The notes: a model not told the origin generated them from the sequence alone. Counted from the first letter of the stretch, positions 8,568-16,879 are shown. The stretch: 64,000 nucleotides of DNA from Bog-473 sp963742035 (GCA_963742035.1 CAVUKH010000002.1:496001-560000); one strand, 5' to 3'. A program made the numbers and translations.

Positions 8568-9976
8568 CGTGATGATGCCGCAGCTCGGCGAGACGGTGAC
8601 CGAGGGAACGATCACCCGTTGGATGAAGGCGGTGGGCGACGCGGTGGAGCGCGACGAACCGCTCTTCGAGGTGTCCACCGACAAGGTCGACTCGGAGGTG
8701 CCCTCGCCTGCGGCGGGCGTGCTCAGCGAGATCCTCGTCCCCGAGGGTGAGACGGTCGAGGTCGGGGTCAAGCTGGCGGTCATCGGCGACGGCGCTGCGC
8801 CTGCTCCGTCCGAGGCCGCACCCGCAGCCGAGGCGGCAGAACCGGCACCACCACCACCACCACCACAAGCGGCTCACCACAGCGGCTCCACCGGCTCCAC
8901 CGACTCCTCCACCACCACCGCCACCGCCACCGCCGGCCGGTTCGGCGCCTGCGCCGACCGTAGGGAGCAACGGGGACGGTGTCGGGCCATCTGTGCTGTC
9001 ACCAATGGTGCGCAAGCTGCTGGCCGAGAACGGCATCAGCGAGTCCGAGGTGACGGGAACAGGTTCTGGGGGGCGGATCACCCGGGACGACGCGCAGCGG
9101 GAGGTCGAGGCGCGCCGCGCTGCGCCGCCGGCTCCACCCGCGGCCGCGCCGCCACCACCCGCGGCCCCGCCGCCACCACCACCTGTCGTCCAGAGCGCGC
9201 CCGCCGCGGCGGTGGTGCGGGCAGCGCAGGCGCCCCCCGCGTCCATGGCCTCCTTCCGTGCCGCGGGGGACCAGATCGTGCCCTTCTCCAACATGCGACG
9301 CCGGACGGCTGAGCACATGGTGCGATCCAAGGCGACCTCACCACACGCGTTCATTGCAAACGAGGTCGATTTCGAGGGCGTCGAGCGCGTCCGCAAGGCC
9401 TGGGGCGAGCGCTTCAAGGCCGAGGAAGGTTTCGCGCTCACGTACCTTCCCTTTGTGGCCCGGGCGGCCGTCGAGGCGCTACGCGACTTCCCCTTGCTGA
9501 ACGCGTCGGTGGTCGACGATTCGCTGCTCGTCCACGCCGAAGTAAATCTCGGCATCGCAGTCGACCTGTCCCACGAGGGACTGATCGTGCCCGTCATCCA
9601 CCGTGCCGAAGAAGTCACGTTGCGCGGCGTCGCCCGGCGCATCCGCGACCTGGCAGAGCGGGCCCGGGGTCGTCAGCTCAACGCGGACGACATCGCCGGT
9701 GGGACGTTCTCCATCACGAACGACGGCCCCTTCGGCACGTATTTCACGGTTCCGATCATCAATCAACCGCAAGTGGCGATTCTGGCGACCGACGGCATAG
9801 CGCGCCGGCCGGTCGTGGTGACACAGCCCGACGGGTCCGAGTCCATTGCCATCCATTCGACCGGCATCCTCGGCGTGAGCTGGGACCACCGGGCCGTCGA
9901 CGGCGCCTATGTGTCGCTGTTCCTGCGCAAGGTCGCAGACCTCCTGGGCAGTCGCGACTGGGCCGCGGAGCTCTAG
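8560..9976 (+). CDS. 2-oxoacid dehydrogenase E2 acyltransferase, frameshifted in linker
   Basis: Dihydrolipoyl acyltransferase of the PDH/OGDH type. Frame 1 from TTG 8560 encodes one lipoyl domain (MMPQLGETVTEGTI, with lipoyl-Lys about 42 in STDKVDSEV) and an Ala/Pro linker. The peripheral-subunit-binding domain (SPMVRKLLAENGI) and the catalytic domain with WDHRAVDG lie one base out of phase, in the frame ending at 9976. The frame change must fall within the (CCA)n/Pro-rich stretch around 8850-8990, since both frames encode Pro/Ala there. The rest is intact and conserved, so a sequencing or assembly error or a very recent indel is likelier than decay. Position between lpdA and lipBA suggests it serves AceE. 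AceF versus SucB specificity is not resolved. Confidence 0.88.
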
Positions 9977-9986
9977 GGCCGCGCCG

Positions 9987-11609
9987 GTGCTGCGCACCAG
10001 GTCGCTCGGGACGGTTCCCTACCACGAGGCAGACGCCCTCCAACACGCCCTGGCCACCGAGGCCACCGACGATTACCTCCTGGTGCTCCAGCACCCGCAT
10101 ACCTACACATTGGGGGCCCACGCCGACGAGCGGCACGTGCTGGTGGACCCCGTGGGGGTCGGCGCCGTGCTGGCCCGCACCGACCGCGGGGGCGACGTCA
10201 CGTACCACGGGCCGGGTCAAATGGTCGCCTATCCCATCGTCACGGTGCCCGACGACCCGGCCTCGGGACCGGCGCACGTCCACCGGTTGGAAGACGTGGT
10301 CATCGCCACGTTGGCCGACCTCGGCCTGAAGGGTGCGACCACCGAGGCCGACTACCCGGGTGTGTGGCTCGGAGCCGGCGGTCCGCAGGCCCGCAAGATC
10401 GCCGCCATCGGAGTGCGCACCCTGCGTGCCGGCCCGGGGCGCCGCCGGACCCTCCACGGCGTGGCGCTCAACGTGAGCTCCGATCTCGCCATGTTCGACC
10501 ACATCGTGCCGTGCGGCATTGCCGATCGGGGCGTCACCTCGTTGTACGCCGAGGGCATCGAGGCGCCGTTCGCTGCGGTGGTCGATGCATTCGTCGCCCG
10601 TGCCGCTGCCGCGTTCGGCCCCGGGGGCATGGAGCGCGCCGACGTGCGGCAGGGTCCCGTCGACGACCACGGTTGGTCGGGGTCGCCGGAGCGCCCGCTC
10701 CTGCGCCGCCTGCGGCAGGCCGGAGTGGCACCGGAGGCAGGGATCGACATCGGCCAACGGAAGCCGGAGTTCTTACGGGTGCCTGTGCGCATCGGCAAGG
10801 GCTACCGCCAACTGGGATCGACCATCCACGACCTCGGCCTGGTGACCGTGTGCGAGGAGGCGGGGTGCCCGAATATCTACGAGTGCTGGGCAGACGGCAC
10901 GGCGACCTTCATGATCAACGGCGAGCGCTGCACGCGGGCGTGCGGCTTCTGTCAGGTGGACACCAGGCACCCCCTGCCGCTGTCGCCCGACGAGCCGGAA
11001 CGGGTGGCGCAGGCCGTCGAGCGCATGCGGCTCGGCCACGCCGTCGTCACCTGCGTGGCCCGCGACGACCTGCCCGACGGTGGCGCCGGTGCGATGGCAG
11101 AGACCATCAGGGCGATCCGGTCACGCACGCCGGAGACGACAGTCGAGGTGCTCATCTCCGATTGCCGAGGCGATGCCGCGTCGTTGGACGCCATCTTCGA
11201 GGCTCGACCGGACGTGTTGAACCACAACATGGAGACGGTGGCGCGGCTGCAGCGGGCCGTGCGGCCCTCGGCGGGCTATGCGCGCAGTCTGGCCGTGCTC
11301 GCCCGTGCCGGACAGGCGGGGCTCGTGACCAAGTCGGGTCTGATGGTCGGCCTCGGCGAACGCCAGGACGAGGTCGTGGCGACCATGGCCGACCTGCGCG
11401 GTGTGGGCGTTTCCATCGTCACCGTCGGGCAGTACCTGCGGCCGAGCCGGGATCACCTGCCTGTGTCCCGCTACTGGACACCTGAGGAGTTCGACCGCCT
11501 GCGCCAGGCCGGCATTGCGCTCGGCGTGGCCCACGTGGAAGCGTCACCTCTCACACGGTCCAGCTATCACGCACGGGAGGCTGCCGTGGCCGCCGGCAGG
11601 GGAGCGTGA
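9987..11609 (+). CDS. lipB-lipA: bifunctional octanoyltransferase / lipoyl synthase (LipB-LipA fusion)
   Basis: A 540-residue single chain that should perform both steps of endogenous lipoylation: octanoyl transfer from ACP to the target Lys, then insertion of two sulphurs. Residues 1 to about 215 are LipB, with HPHTYTLG, RGGDVTYHGPGQ, the catalytic Lys in ARKIAAIG (about 136) and Cys in VPCGIAD (about 175). Residues from about 230 are LipA, with the auxiliary-cluster motif CEEAGCPNIYEC, the radical-SAM motif CTRACGFC and the C-terminal RSSY. No stop or start separates the halves. The GTG start lies 10 nt after the E2 stop, placing the modifying enzyme in the operon of its substrate. Confidence 0.93.
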   Translation: MLRTRSLGTVPYHEADALQHALATEATDDYLLVLQHPHTYTLGAHADERHVLVDPVGVGAVLARTDRGGDVTYHGPGQMVAYPIVTVPDDPASGPAHVHRLEDVVIATLADLGLKGATTEADYPGVWLGAGGPQARKIAAIGVRTLRAGPGRRRTLHGVALNVSSDLAMFDHIVPCGIADRGVTSLYAEGIEAPFAAVVDAFVARAAAAFGPGGMERADVRQGPVDDHGWSGSPERPLLRRLRQAGVAPEAGIDIGQRKPEFLRVPVRIGKGYRQLGSTIHDLGLVTVCEEAGCPNIYECWADGTATFMINGERCTRACGFCQVDTRHPLPLSPDEPERVAQAVERMRLGHAVVTCVARDDLPDGGAGAMAETIRAIRSRTPETTVEVLISDCRGDAASLDAIFEARPDVLNHNMETVARLQRAVRPSAGYARSLAVLARAGQAGLVTKSGLMVGLGERQDEVVATMADLRGVGVSIVTVGQYLRPSRDHLPVSRYWTPEEFDRLRQAGIALGVAHVEASPLTRSSYHAREAAVAAGRGA

Positions 11610-11647
11610 ACGAGCGCTCCGATATCGGGCGCCGAGAACAACGGCCG

Positions 11648-11664
11648 TTGATCTTCTGTTGATC
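11648..11664 (+). repeat. TTGATC direct repeat, one helical turn apart
   Basis: TTGATC occurs at 11648-11653 and again at 11659-11664, an 11-bp period that puts both copies on the same DNA face. It lies just upstream of the hairpin before the secreted-protein gene and could be a repressor or activator site. No regulator is identified. Confidence 0.35.
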
Positions 11665-11670
11665 GCTTAA

Positions 11671-11706
11671 GGGCACTTTGACTCGGGCCGAAAGTCCTAT
11701 GTGCCC
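11671..11706 (+). promoter_or_regulatory. hairpin enclosing the start codon of the secreted-protein gene
   Basis: GGGCAC (11671-11676) pairs perfectly with GTGCCC (11701-11706). An inner GACT (11680-11683) pairs with AGTC (11693-11696) around a 9-nt loop CGGGCCGAA. The downstream arm contains the GTG start codon itself. As RNA this would hide the start. As DNA, the complementary strand of 11685-11697 reads GGACTTTCGGCCC, which resembles the DosR/DevR box of actinobacteria. Either role would make the gene conditionally expressed. Confidence 0.45.
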
Positions 11707-12375
11707 CTGTCCGAGGACCTGATCACCGGGGCTCGGCCCCACCGATCCTCCTGGAAGCCCCGCCGCCCTGTCTGGATGGGCGGGTTGGCGTCCATCGCCG
11801 TCTTCGCTCTCGGCAGCGTCTTCGGCGTGCCGGCCGCGGTCTCCTCGCCGGACTATCAGGCCCAGCAATCCGGTGGCATGCAACTGGTGCGAGCGGTCGC
11901 GACCACGACGACGACGAACACCACGATCCCGACGACCGTGCCTGCGGTTCTGGCCGCCACGCCGGTCGCGCCAGCGGCGGCCCCGCCACCCCCCGCCGCC
12001 CCGTCGCCCGTCCCCGCACCGCCGCCACCCGCCCCATCGTTGTCGCCCGCACCAGCCGTCCCGTCCTTCGGCCACGCCACCGCGTGGGGCTGTGCGGCTG
12101 CCCTGGCGTATCTCCAGACGTACGCGGCTCCGGGCTTCGCTCTCGACTGCCCTGGCTATGCCGAGGGTCACGAGGCCATGACGTGCCTCTATGACACGCC
12201 GCAGTTCCCGGATGCCTGCCCGAACGGTCCGACGATCGCGATCTCCGATCCGTGTCCCGAGGCCTACATGAACGAGTCGGCCAACTCCTGGTACATGACG
12301 GGCCAGCTCTCGACGGAGCAACAGAAGTTCGGTGAGTCCTTTGCCTCCATCGACCCCTTCGGGGCCTGCCCCTAG
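11701..12375 (+). CDS. exported protein with Pro-rich linker and Cys-containing C-terminal domain
   Basis: A 224-residue protein of unrecognised family. Residues 1-50 form an export signal: a basic n-region (RPHRSSWKPRRP), a hydrophobic core (GGLASIAVFALGSVFGVPAA) and a cleavage-like Ala region. A Thr stretch and a Pro/Ala-rich linker (about residues 65-120) follow, then a roughly 100-residue domain with several cysteines (WGCAAAL, FALDCPG, MTCLYD, FPDACPN, SDPCPEA, FGACP) that probably form disulphides outside the cell. The linker suggests wall-spanning. GTG 11701 is chosen because the basic n-region precedes the next in-frame Met. The start lies within the hairpin described above. Confidence 0.75.
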   Translation: MPLSEDLITGARPHRSSWKPRRPVWMGGLASIAVFALGSVFGVPAAVSSPDYQAQQSGGMQLVRAVATTTTTNTTIPTTVPAVLAATPVAPAAAPPPPAAPSPVPAPPPPAPSLSPAPAVPSFGHATAWGCAAALAYLQTYAAPGFALDCPGYAEGHEAMTCLYDTPQFPDACPNGPTIAISDPCPEAYMNESANSWYMTGQLSTEQQKFGESFASIDPFGACP

Positions 12376-12462
12376 GCGAGGCCGCTACGCTCGCCGTGGA
12401 CCATTCCGCGGGCCGTCAACGGTCACGAGGAACGCCCGGAGAGGAGCCTGAGTAGCACGATC

Positions 12463-13545
12463 ATGGCGAATGTCTCGCAGAGTCCCGAAGCCGTTGCGGG
12501 ACCGCCCGTGGCCCAACCCGTGCTCACCCCGCTCACGGCCAGCGCCGTCATTTTGGTCCTGACCATCGATGACGGCGGCGAGTCAGTGGTCCACGAGTTG
12601 CTCGCCGATCTGTCGGGACTGGCCCGTACGGTGTCCTTCCGTTCTCCGGAGGGTGGGCTCGCCATGGTGACGGGCGTGGGATCGGCCGCCTGGGATCGTC
12701 TCTTCGCCGGTCCTCGGCCCGCCGAGTTGCACCCGTTCCGGGCACTCGTCGGCGCTCAGCACCAGGCTGTCTCCACTCCGGGTGATCTCTTGTTCCACAT
12801 CCGATCCGCGACGATGGATCTCTGCTGGGAACTGGCGTCCTTGGTCGTGGGACGTCTCTCGGGTGCGGCCACGGTGGTCGACGAAATCCACGGGTTCAAG
12901 TATTTCGACGAGAGGGATCTATTGGGTTTCGTCGACGGGACGGAGAATCCGACCGGGTACGCGGCGGAAATTGCGGTGACGATCGATGCCGAGGACCCGG
13001 CATTCGCCGGCGGGAGCTACGTGATCGTGCAGAAGTACCTGCACGACCTGGCCGCCTGGGAGGCCCTGACCGTCGAGGAGCAGGAACGGGTGATCGGGCG
13101 GGCAAAGCTTTCCAACGTGGAGATGGACGATGCCGTCAAGCCTTCCAATTCGCACGTCGCGCTCAACACCATTGTTGAACCCGATGGCACGCAGCGTCAG
13201 ATCCTGCGGGAGAACATGCCCTTCGGGTCGTTGGGTGCCGGAGAGTTCGGCACCTATTTCATCGGGTACGCCGCCACTCCGTCGGTCACCGAGTTGATGC
13301 TCGAGCACATGTTCCTCGGCGACCCCCCGGGCAACTACGACCGCATCCTCGATTTCTCGACCGCGGTGACCGGTGCGCTGTTCTTCGTGCCCACCTCGGA
13401 CTTCCTCGACGATCCTCCGCCATACGCGGGCGACGAGAAGGTCTCACCTTCGGCTGCATCGGGCCAAGACGGCGTTCCGAGCGAAGGGGTCGTCGAGGGC
13501 GACGGGTCGCTCGGCATCGGTGGCCTCGGGACCGCACGCGCCTAA
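12463..13545 (+). CDS. DyP-type haem peroxidase
   Basis: A 360-residue dye-decolourising peroxidase. The family signature GFVDGTENP with the catalytic Asp is at about residue 157, and the proximal haem His lies in SNSHVALN at about 230. The RQILRENMPFG and GTYFIGYA segments of the C-terminal ferredoxin-like half are also present. No signal peptide is seen, so it is cytosolic or encapsulated; no encapsulin gene is nearby. A 60-residue acidic, Ser/Gly-rich tail follows the fold. It reduces peroxides with dye or lignin-like donors in characterised homologues; the natural substrate is unknown. Confidence 0.93.
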   Translation: MANVSQSPEAVAGPPVAQPVLTPLTASAVILVLTIDDGGESVVHELLADLSGLARTVSFRSPEGGLAMVTGVGSAAWDRLFAGPRPAELHPFRALVGAQHQAVSTPGDLLFHIRSATMDLCWELASLVVGRLSGAATVVDEIHGFKYFDERDLLGFVDGTENPTGYAAEIAVTIDAEDPAFAGGSYVIVQKYLHDLAAWEALTVEEQERVIGRAKLSNVEMDDAVKPSNSHVALNTIVEPDGTQRQILRENMPFGSLGAGEFGTYFIGYAATPSVTELMLEHMFLGDPPGNYDRILDFSTAVTGALFFVPTSDFLDDPPPYAGDEKVSPSAASGQDGVPSEGVVEGDGSLGIGGLGTARA

Positions 13546-13564
13546 CGGTCGGAGGAGGGCCGTG

Positions 13565-14107
13565 CTACGACGAAGTTCGGGAGACGTCCATGCGTCGGTC
13601 GTTGGCCTGTGACCGCTTGATGGCCTCCGCCAGCGGGTCGCTGATCCTCGACATTGTGACCCATCGTCGCGACGCATCGAGCTGAATTCGAACGGCTGCC
13701 CGGCGGACTGGAAATGTCTTGCCGATGAAGACGAGGAAGCTTCCGATCCCGAGCACGCCCAACGCAGCCGCGGCGGCATGCGCGACGAAGGTCTCGGGGA
13801 TGACGACCGCGAGCGCAGCGAGAGCACACACGACTGTGGCCATGCCGGCATTGCGTCGCGTCCGGCGGGCCTGCACGAGCTCGTGGTAGGCCGCGTCGCA
13901 GTAGGGGAGTCGCACGGTGAGCGACTCCTGGGGTCGCAGGCTGGCGAACAGGAGAAGGCCGAGCCACCCGACGGGGCCGCCGAGGAGGAGGAGCCAGGCG
14001 ATGCCGAACCCGGAGGGATGCCGTTCCAGTGGACGGGCGCGGCGTGACAGGTCCGTGCCCGCGATACTGCTCTCGGAGGGCGAGCGAAGAGATAAGGGCG
14101 GAAGCAC
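13565..14107 (-). CDS. small integral membrane protein, start uncertain
   Basis: A minus-strand frame of up to 180 residues with hydrophobic segments FGIAWLLLLGGPVGWLGLLLFASL and, later, a long hydrophobic stretch from AGMATVVCALAAL to IGSFLVFIG. It looks like a membrane protein with about three or four spans, with an arginine-rich C-terminus on the cytosolic side. The only canonical start upstream of the first span is a GTG at 14107, directly abutting the divergent acyl-CoA dehydrogenase start, so the true start may be non-canonical or missed. Family not recognised. Confidence 0.5.
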   Translation of the reverse strand: MLPPLSLRSPSESSIAGTDLSRRARPLERHPSGFGIAWLLLLGGPVGWLGLLLFASLRPQESLTVRLPYCDAAYHELVQARRTRRNAGMATVVCALAALAVVIPETFVAHAAAAALGVLGIGSFLVFIGKTFPVRRAAVRIQLDASRRWVTMSRISDPLAEAIKRSQANDRRMDVSRTSS

Positions 14108-15265
14108 GTGTACCTGGAGTTGACCGAGGAACAACGCAGCCTGCAGCAGCAACTCCGCAGGTATTTCGAGGACCTTGTCACCGATATCGAGGACTCGGCT
14201 TCGGACGAGCCGACCTATATCCGCTACGTCCGCCGGATGGGGCAGGACGGCTGGCTCGGGCTGGGCTGGCCTCTGGAGTACGGCGGGCAGGCCAGGGGGC
14301 CCATCGACCAGATGATCTTCGTCGAGGAGTCTCATTGGGCGGGCGTGCCTCTCCCGCTGCTGACGTTGAACAGCGTCGGCCCGACGCTCATGGCTCTCGG
14401 AACCGACGAACAGAAGGAACGGATCCTGCCTGGCATCTTGAAGGGAGAGGTCCATTTCTCCATCGGCTACACCGAGCCATCCGCCGGCACCGACCTGGCC
14501 TCGCTCAAGACGCGGGCGGTGCGCGACGGCGACGAGTACGTGATCAACGGCCAGAAGATCTTCACCAGCGCGATTCACTATGCGGACTACGTCTGGCTGG
14601 CCGCCCGGACCGATCCCGAAGCACCGAAACACAAGGGCCTCTCGGTGTTCATCGTCCCCGTGGACTCGCAGGGCTTTCATTGGACGCCGCTCCCCACCAT
14701 CGCAGGCGACATCACCAGCACGACGTTCTACGAGGACGTCCGCGTTCCCGCAGAAAACCTCGTCGGGTCCGAGAATCAGGGCTGGAAACTCATCACCAAC
14801 CAACTGAACCACGAACGGGTGGCGATCTGTCCGGCCTCCGGCCTGCTGCGGAGCCTGACGGAGGTTCGGCGCTGGGCGCAGGAGCATCGGCTCCGGGACG
14901 GTCGTTCGGTGTTGGATCACGAGTGGGTCCAGATCATGCTGGCCAGGGCGCACGCAAAGGTCGACGTACTCAAGCTGTTGAACTGGAAAGTGGCGTGGGC
15001 CTCCGGCAAGGGGCTGAATCCCGCCGATGCCTCGGCGACCAAGGTCTACGGGACCGAGCTCTCGCTCGAGGTCTATCGACTCCTCCTCGAAGTGGTCGGG
15101 CAGGCCGGATACCTGGTGGAGGGATCACCCGGCGCGGTCCTCCGAGGCCGTCTGGAGAACCAGGCCCGGAGCCAGACCATCTTCACCTTCGGTGGGGGGA
15201 CGAACGAGGTGCAGCGCGACATCATTGCCATGATCGGCCTGGGGATGCCCCGCGCGCCACGTTGA
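14108..15265 (+). CDS. acyl-CoA dehydrogenase family protein
   Basis: A 385-residue full-length FAD acyl-CoA dehydrogenase starting MYLELTEEQRSL. The FAD/substrate motif GYTEPSAGTDLASL lies at about residues 120-133, VINGQKIFTS follows, and the C-terminal TFGGGTNEVQRDIIA motif is present. Members of this branch act on branched or bulky acyl-CoAs, including sterol side-chain substrates, and often work as heterotetramers with a second subunit. No partner is adjacent. Substrate is therefore unassigned. Confidence 0.92.
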   Translation: MYLELTEEQRSLQQQLRRYFEDLVTDIEDSASDEPTYIRYVRRMGQDGWLGLGWPLEYGGQARGPIDQMIFVEESHWAGVPLPLLTLNSVGPTLMALGTDEQKERILPGILKGEVHFSIGYTEPSAGTDLASLKTRAVRDGDEYVINGQKIFTSAIHYADYVWLAARTDPEAPKHKGLSVFIVPVDSQGFHWTPLPTIAGDITSTTFYEDVRVPAENLVGSENQGWKLITNQLNHERVAICPASGLLRSLTEVRRWAQEHRLRDGRSVLDHEWVQIMLARAHAKVDVLKLLNWKVAWASGKGLNPADASATKVYGTELSLEVYRLLLEVVGQAGYLVEGSPGAVLRGRLENQARSQTIFTFGGGTNEVQRDIIAMIGLGMPRAPR

Positions 15266-15314
15266 AGATTCCGGCGCCCAGGGAAGATCTCCTGCGCCGT
15301 GGGAGCCTGAGCAG

Positions 15315-15320
15315 TAGCCT
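15315..15320 (+). promoter_or_regulatory. -10 box of the Clp-N gene
   Basis: TAGCCT is followed by 7 nt and the GTG at 15328, a leaderless arrangement that fixes the start of this gene. Confidence 0.5.
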
Positions 15321-15327
15321 TGCCGGC

Positions 15328-16008
15328 GTGTTCGAACGCTTCACCGACCGGGCACGGCGGGTGCTGACCTTCGCTCAGGAAGAGGCTCGCCTGCTCAATC
15401 ACCCGTTCATCGGCACCGAGCACATTCTCCTCGGAGTGATGCGCGAAGGCGATGGCATGGGGGCGGAGGCGCTACGGCGGCTCGGGGTCTCCTTCGATGT
15501 CGTACGAGAGAAGGTTGTAGAGAAGATCGGGGTGTCAGGTAGTGCCCCCAACGATTCCCCTCCGTTCACCCCACGGGCCAAGAAGGTGCTCGAGCTCTCG
15601 CTCCGCGAAGCGCTCCAGCTCGACCACAGCTACATCGGAACTGAACACATACTCCTCGGCCTGGTGCGAGAGGGTCATGGTGTGGCGGCACTGGTGCTCG
15701 CAGACCTCGGCGTCGACGACCTGCGCGTACGGCAGGTCGTGACCGACCTCATGACGGGCGTATCCGGGACGCCGTCCGCCGGGCGCGTCGAAGAACCAGA
15801 GGAACCAACGACCCCGAGGCTTCCGTCCTGCCCAGGGTGCAGCGCGACCCTCAGCGTCTCTGCACGCTTCCGCGCTCTCTCGGTTCCGGCCGACGAGGAG
15901 CAGGTGGAACCGGTCTCGCTGCGCGTGGTCTATTGCGGTCACTGTGGGACCACGTTGCACATGTTCGAGCAGGACGATCCGGGCGAGACGAGCACGGTCG
16001 GGGGGTGA
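15328..16008 (+). CDS. stand-alone ClpC N-domain protein with C-terminal zinc ribbon
   Basis: A 226-residue protein. Residues 1 to about 150 are two Clp-N repeats of the ClpC/MecB type: FTPRARRVL-like openings and the twin motifs GTEHILLGVMREG (about residue 29) and GTEHILLGLVREG (about 105). There is no AAA+ module. A short acidic linker leads to a zinc ribbon with CPGC (about 167) and CGHC (about 202). Clp-N domains dock adaptors and phospho-arginine substrates, so this may be an adaptor or decoy for ClpC (inference). The opening reads FTDRARRVLTFAQ. The stop overlaps the next GTG. Confidence 0.85.
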   Translation: MFERFTDRARRVLTFAQEEARLLNHPFIGTEHILLGVMREGDGMGAEALRRLGVSFDVVREKVVEKIGVSGSAPNDSPPFTPRAKKVLELSLREALQLDHSYIGTEHILLGLVREGHGVAALVLADLGVDDLRVRQVVTDLMTGVSGTPSAGRVEEPEEPTTPRLPSCPGCSATLSVSARFRALSVPADEEQVEPVSLRVVYCGHCGTTLHMFEQDDPGETSTVGG

Positions 16009-16418
16009 CGGACGGAGTCACCCGGCACTTCGGCTACGCGATCGACCGGCGGTACCTGCCCGTGCTGCTGCCTTTCTTGCTGCGGCCGTCTCGAGACGGG
16101 GTCACCCTCACGGCGGACGGGTTGTTCGTCGCGACGTTCGGTCTCGTGAAGCTCACGACGTCGCGGTCAAACATCGCCGGAGCCCACATCACCAAGGACT
16201 ACCGCTGGTGGACGGCGTGCGGCGTCCGGATGTCCTTCGCCGACGACGGCCTGACCTTCGGCACGAACAGCAAGAGCGGTGTCTGCGTTCACTTCTCGGA
16301 AAAAGTGCGATCGACGCTACGTCGAAGTGGCCATTCGGCGCTCACTGTCACCGTTGCCGACGTGGACGGCTTGGAGATGGCGTTGCGCGCCAGACAAGGG
16401 GATCCGCAGGCGCCGTAA
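16005..16418 (+). CDS. hypothetical protein co-transcribed with the Clp-N gene
   Basis: A 137-residue soluble protein of unrecognised family. GTG 16005 overlaps the upstream stop, so it is translationally coupled to the Clp-N/zinc-ribbon protein. The middle is beta-rich (GVTLTADGLFVATFGLVKL, then WWTACGVRMSFADDGLTFGTN), which would suit a PH-like or beta-sandwich fold, but no motif is diagnostic. Its job is probably tied to the Clp-N partner. Confidence 0.6.
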   Translation: MTDGVTRHFGYAIDRRYLPVLLPFLLRPSRDGVTLTADGLFVATFGLVKLTTSRSNIAGAHITKDYRWWTACGVRMSFADDGLTFGTNSKSGVCVHFSEKVRSTLRRSGHSALTVTVADVDGLEMALRARQGDPQAP

Positions 16419-16450
16419 ACCGGCGGGCCCGCGGCGTCGTGGCGACGGGG

Positions 16451-16846
16451 TCAGCCGGGTGGAGAGAAGAACTCGAGTGCGATGTTGTCGGGATCGCGGA
16501 ACGAGAGGCCCGACCCGTATGGAGCGTCGACCACCCCGCCGTTCACGATGCCCAGCTCGTTGAGCTTCGTCTCCCACTGCTCGAGCTCGGCGCGGCTCGC
16601 GCAGGCGAAGGCCACGTGGTCCAGACCCGGTCGGCGCTCGTCGAACGGTTCCGAGCCGTGTGGATCCGGGAACTGGTGGATGCCTACCAATGTCTGGCCT
16701 CCGAGGAGCCAGACGACATGATGGAAAGGCCCCGTGTCCTCATCGATCACCGGTGGGCTCCCGATGAGACTCTGGTACCAGGGACGACTGCGCTCCACGT
16801 CGGAGACGGTGAGCGCGACGTGGGTGACGCCGGGGAATTCAGGCAC
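16451..16846 (-). CDS. VOC (glyoxalase/dioxygenase-fold) family protein
   Basis: A 131-residue two-module VOC protein. Metal-ligand positions are visible as THVALTVSD (His), GLDHVAFAC (His) and NIALEFF (Glu). This single-domain size suits glyoxalase-like, epimerase or resistance proteins that work as dimers; the substrate cannot be read from the sequence. It is one of the few genes here with a classical leader: AAGGAGG lies 5 nt before the GTG, with a TATCGT box about 25 nt further upstream. Confidence 0.85.
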   Translation of the reverse strand: MPEFPGVTHVALTVSDVERSRPWYQSLIGSPPVIDEDTGPFHHVVWLLGGQTLVGIHQFPDPHGSEPFDERRPGLDHVAFACASRAELEQWETKLNELGIVNGGVVDAPYGSGLSFRDPDNIALEFFSPPG

Positions 16847-16873
16847 GATGTCCTCCTTGCACGCGTCCGCGTC

Positions 16874-16879
16874 ACGATA
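16874..16879 (-). promoter_or_regulatory. -10 box of the leadered VOC gene
   Basis: TATCGT on the minus strand, followed by a leader of about 20 nt carrying AAGGAGG and the GTG at 16846. It contrasts with the leaderless neighbours. Confidence 0.4.

Noticed and set aside
8846..8990. Short CCA/CCG repeats in the E2 linker as a CRISPR or microsatellite locus
   Set aside because: Codon-level Pro/Ala repetition inside a coding linker explains them; there are no spacers.
11500..11700. A c-di-AMP or c-di-GMP riboswitch before the exported protein gene
   Set aside because: The only structure is a short hairpin; conserved motifs of those aptamers are not visible.
14029..15327. In-frame extension of the Clp-N protein across the acyl-CoA dehydrogenase
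   Set aside because: The extension overlaps a conserved gene in another frame; the TAGCCT box and the Clp-N fold place the start at 15328.
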